From assembly GCA_023078555.1 (NCBI GenBank), contig CM041200.1:2612001-2676000 (forward strand): a stretch of 64,000 nucleotides of DNA, given 5' to 3'. The position numbers and the translations under genes are program-made. A model generated the notes under the pieces. The model saw only the letters and a list, made by a program, of their open reading frames with translations, was not told where the DNA came from and did not search any database. This DNA comes from Ulva prolifera. Taxonomy: Eukaryota > Chlorophyta > Ulvophyceae > Ulvales > Ulvaceae. This document shows, one piece after another, positions 1-11,700 of this stretch (positions are counted from its first letter, which is position 1; each line of letters begins with the position of its first letter).

Positions 1-48
1 CTGCCCACGCTGCGTGTTCTGTGATGATCCCCCCTCGTCAAACTGCAG

Positions 49-614
49 AGGAAGATGAGCCCTCTATCCTTGCGCCCCTCCTGTCCGCAGATGCACCTGG
101 GCCGGATGCGGGCCCGCTGATGGCGGAGCTGGAGAATGACCCTCTGATGGCGCCACTGGAGGACTACGTTCTGGAGAATGACCCTCTGATGGCCCCGCTG
201 GAGGACGGCCCCTTGATGGCCTCTGACGATGCTCCCCTAGATGCAATGCCACTCGCCGACGGCGGCCCAGCGCCCGCGCCTGGTGGCGGCGTCGCTGGCA
301 TCCCCACTGCCGCACCGTTGCCCGCCGCACCCGTCGCTACGTCTGGGGGACTCATCACGGACTTTGAAGTCGGTTCAGCGCCGGCCGGTGCGTCGGGGAG
401 ATCCCCGACTCCGCCCGCGCCGCGCGCGCAGCCCGCCATCGGTGACACTGCCCGGGCGCCCGCGCCCGGCCCAGATGATACGGACAACTTCCCTGATGCG
501 TTCTCGCCGCAGGCAGCCTTCGGTTTGAACCGTGAAACAGGCGGATCTGGCGGCCTGCGTGCGGCCGTCGGCGCTGTCGCTGCTGCAGCTGCCGCAGTGT
601 GCCTGATGGCTTGA
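49..614 (+). CDS. PAN/Apple-like surface protein, 3' terminal exon (partial, runs off left edge)
   Basis: This is the last coding exon of a gene whose start lies left of the window. The frame is open up to a TGA at 612-614. The acceptor is either the AG before 49 or the one before 91; both fit the same frame and phase 1. The protein is low in complexity, rich in Ala, Pro, Gly and Asp, with repeated PLMA(P/S) and LEDxPLMA motifs. It ends in about 20 hydrophobic Ala/Val residues after a charged stretch, as in a GPI-attachment signal or membrane anchor. The gene ending at 7407 has the same architecture (acidic/Pro-Ala linker, hydrophobic last 20 residues, phase-1 entry to the last exon), so I infer tandem paralogues. 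No catalytic motif is visible; a cell-wall or surface role is inference. Confidence 0.55.
129..206 (+). repeat. Two-copy 42-bp-spaced coding repeat
   Basis: The segments at 129-164 and 171-206 are nearly identical and offset by 42 bp, so each encodes LENDPLMAPLED in the same frame. A third, shorter PLMA copy follows. This is in-frame duplication within the linker of the surface protein. Confidence 0.8.
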
Positions 615-1500
615 CAGAGCATGTTCAAGGTCAGCAGCCATGGCCCGTTTAATGGCATCATCCAATAAAGAATGATATGCTTGGAGGATGAGATGTAATA
701 GCAGTCTAGGGACTAGCTGTAGCGTAGACGATAGGAGCAGGCGCTCCTGGTAAGTCCATGCCTCCGGCACCACTGTCAGGACTGCAGTGGAGTGCGAGAC
801 AAGCGCGCATGGCTGCCAGCGAAGCAAGCATCTGTCGCGGTGGCTCCATGTATCGTGAAATTAGGCAGCCACAGCCACTCCGCCGGGCATGCGCAAATCG
901 CACGCCTTGCGACGAGTACATCTGTGCTCTGGCTGCCCGTCCCTTGCGTACTGTGTGCACAGGGTAGCCTCCACGTGTGCCACGCGCTCAAGACTGGCTG
1001 GACGGCAGCTGTGGCAAACGGTCCAAATAACGTGACCAACAGCTCCGTGACCCGTCGACTGCTGCCATTCTGTGCCCTTGTGGCGGGCCTGCAGAGTGCC
1101 AGTGACGTGTGAGGTCGAGTTCGCAGCCGCACCTGGCCTCGGGGATGTGAAGCCCTGCTAGGCCGGGGCTGGACGACGCCCAAGCCGGCCAGGGCTGTCG
1201 CCAGCCCGGCTGTTGTCGTTCACTACAGGTTCATGGATGCCTTAATGTCCGACGCCTGCGGTGCGTGCTGCAGTGTGCCAGCCATGCACAGCTTGGCTCT
1301 CAATCCGAGCACCTAGGGTTAGTAAGGCTACCGCCACTGGTTTAAACTGCACTCGTTGATCCCATTGACATCACCGGCACCCACTACGCATCAGCGACCT
1401 CTTCCACAACTGAGATTGCAATGGACGGTGCATGCAGCAGTAGATGCCGTGACTGTCCTGGAAGTCTTTCGACCTGTCACTATTGCGCACCAAATGTATT

Positions 1501-1700
1501 TTACAAGGATAAATGCGGCGAGGCGGGCAGCACCGCGAACGAAGCAAGCAGATCAAGTACAAACCCAGACACCCACGCAACACAGCACACACACAGCACG
1601 CGCCCAGCAAACGGCGTCGCACACAGAGCCTCAGACCGCTACACACCCACGCACATACAGACACACGCCGCCACACACACGGCAGCTGTGTGCACACGGT
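1501..1700 (+). repeat. Dispersed repeat, copy A (plus orientation)
   Basis: Positions 1501-1583 match the reverse complement of about 3121-3208 at roughly 87 percent with one 4-base gap. Weaker CA-rich similarity continues to about 1700. The core begins TTACAAGGAYAAA and includes GAGGCGGGCAG or AAGGCGGGCAG followed by an ACCGCGAA box. I do not recognise the family. Confidence 0.65.
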
Positions 1701-2477
1701 TCGGTAGCTTGACAGGCAAAAGGGACGGCCTAGCCTGACGGCCAACCAGGCGCATCGCAGTGTTTGGCTGCACAACAGTGACGGAAAATGCTGATGTGAG
1801 GTGGCTCGAATATTGTGCCACTGGCGGCACCGCAGCCGGAGTCAACCCAGTGCAGTGCAAGCGAGCAAAGGCGCAGGCGGTCTGCGAGCTGGGGCGCCAT
1901 TCTGCCTGTGGGCTGTCCTCTGGGCGGCTGTGTCATTTCATATGCCTGGCGCGCCCAGCTCTGCCCTGATGCAAGCCAGACTACAACCAGGTTTTGGCCA
2001 TGTGTGCGAGTTTCAGTGTTGCTTGGGCGGTGTTCGCCCCGATAGGCTTGCTGATGAGGCGCGCGCCGGCTGCAACGTGGGGCACGCGGGCGGCACTATA
2101 CCTCTCCGCTGCAGTCTAGTCAGTGTATGGACCATCCGGAGCATGCACGCCACCGACACTAGAAGTACAGGTGGGGCGGTGGGGCAGGGCAGCGCCAGGC
2201 AGTGGTGCCAGGTTGCAGGGCAATTGAGCACCTCCGGAGGATCCTGCGTGCAGTTGGCTACGCGCTCGGCCGGGGAGATTCGGGGAGATACAGCCGACGT
2301 GCTGCTGCACTCTTGATCGTGTGGACGAATACGCCCTGCCATCTTCAGCAGCCTTACACAGCAAACAGGCGAATTGTTCCGCATCATGATCAGGTGCCGG
2401 CTGCGATGTGGCTTGGTTGTGCTGTATTCCTGTGCCGTTTCTGCGGTGTGCAGGGACCTGGGTTCCTGTGCGATACA

Positions 2478-2515
2478 AGGACAAAGGCCGCGAGGCGGGT
2501 GGCACGGCGAAAAGA
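2478..2515 (+). repeat. Dispersed repeat, short copy B
   Basis: About 38 bp match the start of copies A and C (TACAAGGACAAAGGC, then a GAGGCGGGTGG box and ACGGCGAA). It is followed by TGTGACACGGTGACACGG at 2520-2537, which resembles ACACACGGTGACACGG at 3257-3272 beside copy C. Confidence 0.5.
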
Positions 2516-2994
2516 AACCTTGTGACACGGTGACACGGCTCACAGTCCCGTCTGATGACCTCTCGCCGCTTACAGGCCATCCGGCCTGAGCGGTGGGGTG
2601 CCCCTTGGGAGCCCTGCAGCCCTGCCCTGCACATGTTTGCTTGACGCCACCAACCGATGGCCTCTGACTCCAGCTAGGCCGGGTCCGATGGGCGTGCGGC
2701 ATGCCTTCGTTGGCATGTGCAGGGATTGCCAATCCCGCAGTGCGGAGACGGCTTGGGGGATGCATTGTCCTGGGTACGATGCGGCGTGGGCCGGCGAGGC
2801 GGCGCAGCGGTGTGCCGGGCTGGCATGGTGTGCTGTGGCTCGGGGGGGTGGGGGTGGGGTTTGGGGCTAGGGCGGCCCCCGGCAGTCGGGCGGCCATGAT
2901 GGGCGGCCTCAGGCAGCAGCTAGTGTGTTGGGTGTGGCCCTGTCGTACGGCGGCGGGCGTTGTGGTGTTAGCGGTTGTGTTGTGTGTGGGCCAT

Positions 2995-3015
2995 GGGGTC
3001 TGTGCGTGTGTGTGT

Positions 3016-3060
<45 letters not shown>

Positions 3061-3208
3061 TGGCGGTCTGCGGACCTGTGTCGTTTGCGGCGCCGGTGAT
3101 GGGTTTTCTGGGCATGGTGGGTGTTGCGTGCGTGGGTGTCTGGGTGTGTGCTTCGTCTGCTTGCTTCTTTCGCGGTACTGCCCGCCTTGCTGCCTTTGTC
3201 CTTGTAAC
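2995..3208 (-). repeat. Dispersed repeat, copy C (inverted relative to A)
   Basis: The reverse complement of this segment aligns with copy A from the TTACAAGGACAAA end through the CCCAGACACCCACG box and into CA-rich sequence. Copies A and C therefore form a pair of inverted repeats about 1.3 kb apart. The CA-rich end of copy C has expanded into the microsatellite. Confidence 0.65.
3004..3059. repeat. (GT)n microsatellite
   Basis: An almost uninterrupted GT run, with the purest part at about 3018-3058 (around 20 units). It accounts for His/Thr-rich and Val/Cys-rich open frames on both strands. Confidence 0.95.
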
Positions 3209-5289
3209 ACAATGGCCTCAACTCATACGTTCTGCCGTATCTCCGTGGATACTTGTAACACACGGTGACACGGTGGGGGAGGCAGGGGTGCAGGTGCTCA
3301 CACTGCATGCGTCAGAACAGCGCGTCGAAACGTCCAACCGATACAACCGCCCGACGTAGGAACTGAGGCAGTCACGCTTCTGCCACTGCGTGGGAAGCGG
3401 TAGATGAAATGATGGCCTGCCGCAGGCGCCGGTGAAGTCACAGCTGTACATGTGCATGTGCCATGCACGGCGTCGCTTCCCGCCGGCCTGCGTCGCTCCA
3501 CCTACTCCGCGGAGGTCCGTGGCACATAGGAGACAACGTTTCCGAAATATCTGGTACCTCGGAGACAAGCATACAAGCGTCACAGCGACCGACGCTTTGC
3601 TGCAGCTGCGAGACAACATATTAGTATACAGGCTATGCGCAGATCGACTGTTTCCGAGAGAAGGCCACTTTCCTCGCAGATGTCCAGACCTGTCGTTCTG
3701 AGTTTATCGGCCGAGCGCTTAGGCAGAATCCGCATCATGATGATTCATATGCATCAGCCTCCCCACGACCTGATGGCATCAGGTCGTGTGGGGGACGTGT
3801 GAATGATGTGGACGGGACAAGGCAAGTGGGGAATGCAAACAAGCACGCGGTTGATGCTGGCCGTAGCTGAATTCTGCAGGACATTCAACTGATGTGAGCT
3901 CGCGTCCTCTGCAGATGGGGTCCACAACGTGCGCGATTCCGCGCTCGCGGCAGCGCGCGTGCATGCGACTGCGGCGGATCGCGACGCATCCATTCGATGC
4001 ACAGAGGCGTGCATGCTCGCTACAGCGGCCGCCCGAGTTGCATCGAACAGCATGCGTAGCATCAGCGGCCAAGCATTCGCCATAGATAAAATGGCTCAAG
4101 CGTAGGCGATCAATGTCTGCTTGTGCTAGTAACCGTGATCAGCATTTTATTCAATTTCGTGTATCATCAGCCAAGTTCAATGCAGAGGTACGCAGCCCCC
4201 GAGGGAGTCATCGGTACAGAATGCCAACGCAAATACTCTTCCATCCCTGATTGTGCAGCTGTTGCTGCGGTGGAAGCGGTGAGGCGGTGTCGCAGTCATA
4301 CTTGCTATGACGAAGTGTCGGTGTCTTTCCGTTGTCGGGGTTTCCATAGTGGTCAAGGCAGCCCGGGCAACTCAGTTCCGGGGCTATAGAGACAGCATAT
4401 ATTCAGTGAAATCGATGTCGGATTCATGCCATCATCTGGCGACCAGCGTGCACGTTCGCGACTCAAGCACAACCACAGCAGACCTCGCCTGGGTCCGCTG
4501 TGACGCCGGGTGGTCCCAGACTCGCCACCGAGCACGCAGAAATGCTACTTTGGCCGTCCAGTGTATCACTTGCTTGTTCAAGCTGGCTTTGGCTGTGCAG
4601 AGTCATGGCAGTACTGCATTAGTCATGTGATTGTCAACGTCGCTCGGCGCGTGGGCTCAGCAGGTCCCCGCTGGGGTCGTCCGAAGGACCATGGGCGTGT
4701 GTCTGTTATGTTGCGTGATCACTGGCGATGATCGTAATCTGTTGTTCGCACGCGCGTTTCTCTCGCTTGCCTTTCCCTCAGTGTTCGCAAGTGCCAAAAG
4801 ATGACAGCCGGTGACACCGACTCGTGCACACGTGCAGCAGAGGGAACGGAGTCTGCAAGCTCCTGCTTGCCGCTGGAGTTGTCGGCTTGCTCTCCGGTGC
4901 TCATGCACGTGCGCTTCTGACTCTCTCCTTGCTAAAGCGTTGTCGTAACTGCCCGCTCTGCCGGGAATAGACCGCCATACATACCCGTCCATCTCGAGAT
5001 ATCCGAAGATCCTGCTGTCAGGGCACGCTGCAGCGCAGCTGTGACTGACGACACGTCGAGCCTCACTTCGTGCAGAACGCTCCTCTGTTCGTGTGCAATC
5101 CGACATCCCTCCCGGCCCGCCGAAGCGCTTGCCCGCTCCCACCCGGTGCATCTGTGTCCATATGGGTAAGCCGGGCAAGTATGCAAGACACGTGGCGGCA
5201 TCCGAGCGCCCAGTAACAGTGTCGGATCATTTGCGTGTGCATTCATCACGTAGATGGCCTTCATCCACCCGTTTGACCTGTATATGCAG

Positions 5290-7407
5290 AAGACGATGGC
5301 GATGCGTTGGCGCCTGGCGACGAGGTGATCCAGTACGATGACGCTTATGCCGCCGAGCCATACGCGGAGACAGTCGTCGACGACCCGTATGCTGAACCAG
5401 ACGCTGATGGCACCGAGGAAGTGTTCGACGAGGAGGAAGAAGACACTGCGGTCGAGCCAGCGGAAGACGTGTATCTGGACGGACCTGGATATGGGTTTTA
5501 CCCCACCGAGGCTGATCCCTACGACCCATATGCGGAAGCCCCTGTGGAGGTGTACGGCCCAGAGGAGGCAGAGGACTTCTTCACAGCAGAGGGCCCAGAG
5601 GAGGTGGTAGGCCCCGAAGAGGTGGAGGGCCCGGAGGATGCGGAAGGGCCAGAGGACGGCGGAACCCTCACCGTGGACGGCTTCTCAGCAAACGCAGGAG
5701 TGGACTACATCCCTACCTTTGGCCAAGCAGTCAACAGCGAGGCACGCTCCCATCCCGCCTCTGTCAGTGCCTGGCGCCAGCGACCGCATCCGCTTGTGTT
5801 TGCATCAGGTGTGCATCTCGAGGCCTGCGTGTCACTGCGCCAGTGGCATGTGGCTCAGCCGGGGGGTGATGCGGATGTGTGACTGCGTGCGTGGTGGGGT
5901 GCAGAACATCGGCGGCCAGGTTGTGGGGAGCCAGGACGAGTGTGCGACCATCTGCGCAGAAGACCCGGCGTGCAATGCCGCCTCGTACTACATCGACTCG
6001 GCGCCATACGGGGGCACCAACTGCTGGACCAAGACCCTCAGCGTCCCGTGCGAAGTGCCGGTCGACGCGATCGAGGACCCCAACGCCGTCCTGCTCCTGC
6101 AGACCACTGAGTGTACGCTACCCGCCCATACGGCCCAGCAGCGTGCTCCCTGTGCCTCCGCGACACCTGCCACCTGGCGGCAACGCATGCCAGCACTGCC
6201 GCGTGACTCGGAAGGGGGGGCTTGCGTGCAGGTGATCCTGTGCCCGTCGCGCCCACCGCCGCCCCTGAGCCGGAGGAGGTCGTGGACCCTGTGATGGCCC
6301 CAATGTTGGCCCCTGACATGGGCCCCGGCATGGTCCCGATCGGCACCCGTGACTTCACCCTGGCTCCGTCCCCCGCCGATGGCGACTTGAGCGCTCTCGG
6401 ATACTACGCTTACCCCGGCGCTGACTACGTGCCCACGCCCTCTGACATGCCCACCAACCTCGTCACTGTCACGGTCAGCCTCTCCCACTTCCTGCCCCCT
6501 GGTGTCAATCTGCGCACTCCTCGAAGCCTGTCTCGCATTCTTCCCCGTGCTTTGGTCAGTAGAACCAGTCATGCGTGCATGTGGGTCAGATCGTGGTGCA
6601 AGATGCGTGTGGCCGACGCACTCGATTGTTCACGGAGAAATTGGCTTGCAGAACACGGACGCGCCTGGATCACTCGAGACTGATATGGCTGCGTGCGCCA
6701 CGCGCTGTGACGCCACTCCCACCTGCAATGCTGCCTCGTACTATGCGGACGCCTCGTTGTACGGCGGCAACAACTGCTGGCTCAAGGTCATGGGCGACAC
6801 CTGCGAGCTGCCAGGTGATGCACAGACAGACGCTGGCGCAACTCTGCTCCTGAAGCAGGACCAATGTGCGGCCCGCCGACAGCATGCGCTATGCCTGTCA
6901 CTTACGCCAGGAATTTAACACATGTGTCCGCGTCAGACCTGTTGCACTGCCTTACACAGTCACCACATGCAGAGGCAAGGGCTGTTTCGGCCTCGTCTGG
7001 TGTCACTTGCACCATCATGCCGACACTGCATACCTATGCATGGGCGAAGTGGGTGTCCTGACCTGTGATGTGGTGCAGGTCTTGTGCAAGGGGCGATTGC
7101 TCCGGCTGTGGTTGTGCCGACGATGGCGCCCATGCCCGTGGACGCATTCGTCCCCGGCGTCGCCCCCGTGATTGCGCCGATGGAGGCAGTGGTGCCTGCG
7201 CCCGTGGCCGCGGGTCCTGGCGTGGACGAACGTGGAATCGGCCTGACTCAACCCCCCACTGAGACAATCGATGGTACAGGCAGCGAGGAAGGCGCGGCCG
7301 GCCCGGTGGATGCCGACAGCACTGTCGCAGATGCTGGCAGTGCAGTCAGCATGCGGTCAGCGGCAGCTGCGGTGGTCACTGTTGCAGCAATCGCACTGCT
7401 GGCCTAG
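5290..7407 (+). CDS. Secreted/surface protein with two PAN/Apple-like Cys modules and a hydrophobic C-tail (5' exons missing)
   Basis: Five exons fit with consistent phases: 5290-5729, 5905-6112, 6232-6461, 6652-6865, 7079-7407. Exon 1 encodes an acidic linker with GPEE and DPYAE repeats. Exons 2 and 4 each encode a Cys module of about 70 residues sharing CNAASYY, YGG.NCW and LLLQ/LLLK...C, with about six Cys. This resembles PAN/Apple folds, which bind protein or carbohydrate outside the cell. Exon 3 is a Pro/Ala/Met-rich linker. The last exon is Pro/Val-rich and ends in about 20 hydrophobic residues, consistent with a GPI signal. Linker exons run phase 1 to 0 and Cys exons phase 0 to 1, which suits exon shuffling or duplication. 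The exon at 5290 needs a phase-1 exon upstream that I could not identify, so the N-terminus and signal peptide are unknown. The family assignment is by Cys pattern only. Confidence 0.7.
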
Positions 7408-8749
7408 ACGCGTGCTGCTCTCTTGGAGGTCTGTGTACCATTGACTTTCCAAGAACTCCGCGGCAGTCCTCATGATTGCCATAGCCTTGGGCCCGTTCAT
7501 TTTGCTACGGGCACATGTATTCTTGGCACGAAGGACATTCGAGGGTGTGGCAGAAGTTCCCTCCTATTGTAGGTCACATTCATCTGGAGGTGTGGCGCCC
7601 CTGAGGATATGCATGGTCGTGTATGCCCCACGGTGCGCGGCAGTTTGCCGACTATAGAATAAGTATCATTGTAGCTTAGATACAGCTGCAAATCTACGGG
7701 CCGAAAACAAGCCAGCATGGCGCCCAGTGCGTCGCAGGCTGGTGCAGCTGTCGCTGCGGGTATATCAGCAGGGTGTTGGGAGGTGGGTCGTTGGCCGATT
7801 TGCCAATGCTGTGCATAATTGACAGGGTGTGCTCGGTGCGGGCCCGTATTGCTCAATTGTAAATGCAAGGGGCTTGCTCTGTGTATCATGTTGCATGTGC
7901 ACGGGTATCCTCCACTGCGTTTTCAGCTCATTATCATGACCGTTGCTGTCACAACCAGAAATGCTTCCTAACAAAGTGTGCACACACGTTAGCTAAGTAA
8001 ATGTCAACACAAGCCTTTGATCATACTGTTCCTCAGTCCTTCAGACGCCCGCAGTACATTAGCCATTCTCGGCATCATACTCGTGGGTCGTGATTAAGTC
8101 TCCATCGTTGCATGGCCGGTCCATCAGCCATACGATGGAAAGTCGGTAGTCTGATGCAGGAGGGATTGATGTATTTGTCTGACAGGCGTAGTATCCCTGG
8201 TGCATTATGCGGAGTCAGCGCAAACACCTGACACAACAAAACTGCTCGAGTCTGATGGAGTGCTCGTGGCAAGCTGTAGGACTTGCTCATGTTCACTGCC
8301 TTGGAAGTATTAGACGCAAACATTCAAAAGACTGGGAACCACTTCAAGACGCATTACATCCATGTCAAGGCTGTTCGCACTGTACCCACTCAATTGGCAG
8401 CAGCCTGAGGGGAGTTCTCCTCGACCTGTGCACATATCTCTGACGTACACATGTCTGATACAGTGCAAAAAAAATCATTCGTTACACATCGAGGCCGGTG
8501 GTGCTCAACCTACAACAGCAGACGCAAAGCAGTCGAGCGCATGTATGCATGGCGTACAACTGAGAACATAGCCAAAAGGCGAGCTGTACCCAGTCCACAG
8601 TGCTTTGAGCTTCATGCGATCTGCCAAATGCCGGTTTGGCCGAAACTCTCCAGCGCAGTCTGCACCAGACCTGGTGATCATCTGAAATCTGTCAAAACTC
8701 TAGAGGAAACCAGCATGTGAGCCAGGTGTGCGAAGAAGTCAAAGACTCA
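7408..8749. other. Spacer without recognised genes
   Basis: It lies between the converging 3' ends of the PAN-type gene (+) and the RPAP2-like gene (-). Short frames occur on both strands but none has splice sites joining it to a recognisable domain. I see no repeat or RNA gene. Confidence 0.5.
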
Positions 8750-11700
8750 TCATTTTGAATCAACAAGGCAGTCTAGCAAGCATATGAAGAGTTCAGAGGC
8801 GAGGCCGATCTGCTTCAGAACAGCCTGCATCTGCGGACCGCTTGGCTGCAGCACATCCGCCATCTGTGGCATGCGGTGCCGTGAGACCGCAGCCAAGAAC
8901 ACCAGCACCAGGCAGTCCTGAATTCCCGGGGCCATCGTTGGGACTGCAGTTCGAACGTCCAGGGTAGCTAAAAGATCATGCACTTGCCCCTCTGCCTGCG
9001 CCACTGGCACGGTGCGGGGCATGGCCAGGCTCTCTAGCAGTGGCGCCACACGCTTCAGCAGAATGCTGGTCAGTGCGCGCTGCCCCTGCAGTGTGACAGC
9101 GTGACTCACAGCAGTTCATTGCTCGCAGTCTCACTTCAACGCGGGTGCCAAGAAAGCGGCAAGAGATTGCATCGGGCGGTGCGGACCTGCCGGGTGTCCT
9201 CTGGGAAGCAGTGTGCGCACTGCACATCCGGCTTGTGCAGGTGCAGAACTGAAGCCTGGCAGACCCATATGCCGAGTAGCCGCCATGCAATCCCAAAGAC
9301 GGACAAGGCCGGCTTCGCAGTCGCGGCTGCATCAAAGTAGCCCTCCGCGGACTGCCCATCCCCATCAGCTGCACCGCTGTCCCTCTGGCCGTCTTCACCA
9401 AGCATGTCGCCGTCCAGCACATCGCTGCCCTCACTGCCATCGCTGTCAGATGACCAGCTCTCGACGGACGAAACCTCCGCTATGGCGGCAGGGTTCACGG
9501 CCTCCGCTGGGGGGGTTGTGGACGTGCTTTGCTCAGCTGCGCCAGCTGCGTGGCCACCTAGCCTGCCCTCACTTGCGCTACCCTCCCGCGTAGGCGCAGC
9601 TGAGCGCTTGGCAAGGTCAGATGCCAGATCATGCAGGGCACTGCCACTTGAGGCGATCCCTACCCCCCCGGCCTCAGGAGCAAGGTAATACCTGCACACA
9701 CACACATGCATTTTCACGCCACAATTCCGCGGCAAGGCACTGCACCGTCAGATTGCAGCTGTCGGTGTGAGTTGTTGCGGCACGTGCTAATGCCACTGTG
9801 TGACTATCTGCAGCTGCAGATCAGCACAGCGGACGTTGCTGTCCTCGTCAGGCATCGCAGCACACCGAAATGCATCTGCCACCGCCTGCTGGTTCAAGTG
9901 GTGCTGCTGTTCGGCGGACAAGGAGTCCTGTGACACCTCCACTGCAGCGCTGCCGGGCCTTTGTCTCCGCAAGCGTGGTCTGCGAATGCCTGGTCGCTCT
10001 TCGCCGTCAGCCTGTGCTACCTGCAGCGCCGCCTCATCCTCGGAGCAGTCATCGCTGCTCTCTGCATCGTCAGCCTGCATGCACGGCAGCTTGTTGACAC
10101 TGGCTCATACAGTCAGTCACATGGTGAGCACAAAGCCAGTTCTGCGCGACAGCACACACGGATGGAGCAGGTGCATCTGCTGCAAAGGGCACAGAGCAGA
10201 CACCTGCACGTCCAGGACATCTTCTGCTTTGGTGCCGGCGCCCGTGTGCATCTGTGCCCGCAGTTCTGCCATATCTTGCTCTGAAAGCTGCAGAGCCTCT
10301 GCAGTAGTAACTCGCAACGCGCCCTCCATCTCACCCTTGGACTTCTGCCCATGCATGTCAAAGTAAAGAACAGGTGTCACCTCCTGGCACATGCCCTCGT
10401 CTGCCGCCACCGCTCGTGCCCCGGGAGGTGTGGATGCTACCTTGCTGGCAACTATGCTCTGCGGCTCATGCATGCTGTGGCTGCAGATACTCGCCCCTTG
10501 CTGTACAGCTTCAGCCTCTGAACGCATCGGTCCATTGCCGCCCAGGGCTGTGCGCTCGATCACACCACTGATGCCCTCCACAACTCCACATCGAGCCAAA
10601 ACATCAGTGTGCGCATCATGGCTGCAAGTTGCATCATCTCTGGGATCTCCAACATTCCAGCAACGGCCGATGGCATCGGTGTCTGGAGCACTCGTGAAGC
10701 TGTGCTGCAGCCCCTGAAGCGGTCTATCTGCTGCCTCTGGCAGCAAGGGTACTTCACAGACACAATCATCTTCACCACTATCTGCTGGAGGCAACTCAGG
10801 GTCATACTCATACATCTGGCAGGAGCCAAAAGCAACCCTCCTTTTGGCTCTTCGCGTTGCCTCACCATGGCTGTCAAGGGAGTCGTGCGATGTCGGCAAG
10901 TTGTAGGGAGCTCCTGACGAGCTTGCGTGGCCGGGGTTTCGTTCCCTATGCAAGGCTACTCCAGTGCAGGCCGCTTGCTCCTTGTACTGGGAGGGAGGCG
11001 CGCAGGCAGGCATCTCTGGCGCCCCCGGGGCAGTGCTTGAGGAAGATCCAGCTGGCCTTGGCTTGAACTTCCCTTTCACGTTTTTGTAGCTCCCCTGCTT
11101 GCCTGGCCCTGTCCCACCTGCATTAGTCGCGGGCAGCACACTAGGCGGGCCAGATACGTGCGGCAATGCACATGTGCTGACGCTTGAGCATCTATCGCCT
11201 GAGGAAATTGGGGCTGCTGCATGGTCTGTCGGTTGGGGGACACATGGAGCTCCGTCGCTATGAGGTGCCTCTGCTGGGTCCAACACCGTGGCGGCATCAA
11301 ACACATTAGCATCGCCGAACGCTTCATCGTCTTCGGCGTCGCCAAAGTCAAAGTCACCTGGCTCGGCAAGGGCCGCCGGTTGCTGTAGCGACAGCTGTAA
11401 GTCCCTCATGAGCTCGAACGTACGGCTGCGCCTTCGAGTAGAGGGTGCAACACCTGGCCGCTTGTTGCCAGACAGCGTGCCTGTTGCCTGCCCTGTGCCA
11501 TCGCCCCGCTGATGCACGCCTTCTTCATGTCCCACGCGGCCCAGGACAGTCGTGCCAGCTGCTGTACTCCCTGGTGGCTGCTTGCTGTGGTCTTCAGCAC
11601 AGCACACTTCAGTCACTCGGGGTGTATCGCTCAGCTCGTGTCCTGCATCGGTCAAAGGAACCCTGGCACCGAGAATTGCCTGGCGCGCGGGTTTAGGGGC

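Larger units (their letters stand above)
615..5289. other. Repeat-rich spacer between the two PAN-type genes
   Basis: No exon is supported here, although the 5' exons of the downstream PAN gene must lie somewhere in it. A good donor (G|GTAAGC at about 5164) in the phase needed by the exon at 5290 makes 5090-5164 a candidate upstream exon, but I recognise no signal peptide or Cys module there. The stretch contains an inverted dispersed repeat (1501-1700 and 2995-3208), a third partial copy near 2478, a G-rich patch at 2846-2870 and a (GT)n microsatellite. Long open frames across the microsatellite are repeat artefacts. Confidence 0.5.

Noticed and set aside
2013-3308. Minus-strand open frame of 431 codons with long His/Thr runs
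   Set aside because: It is driven by the (GT)n microsatellite and repeat copy C; no domain and no homologous pattern.
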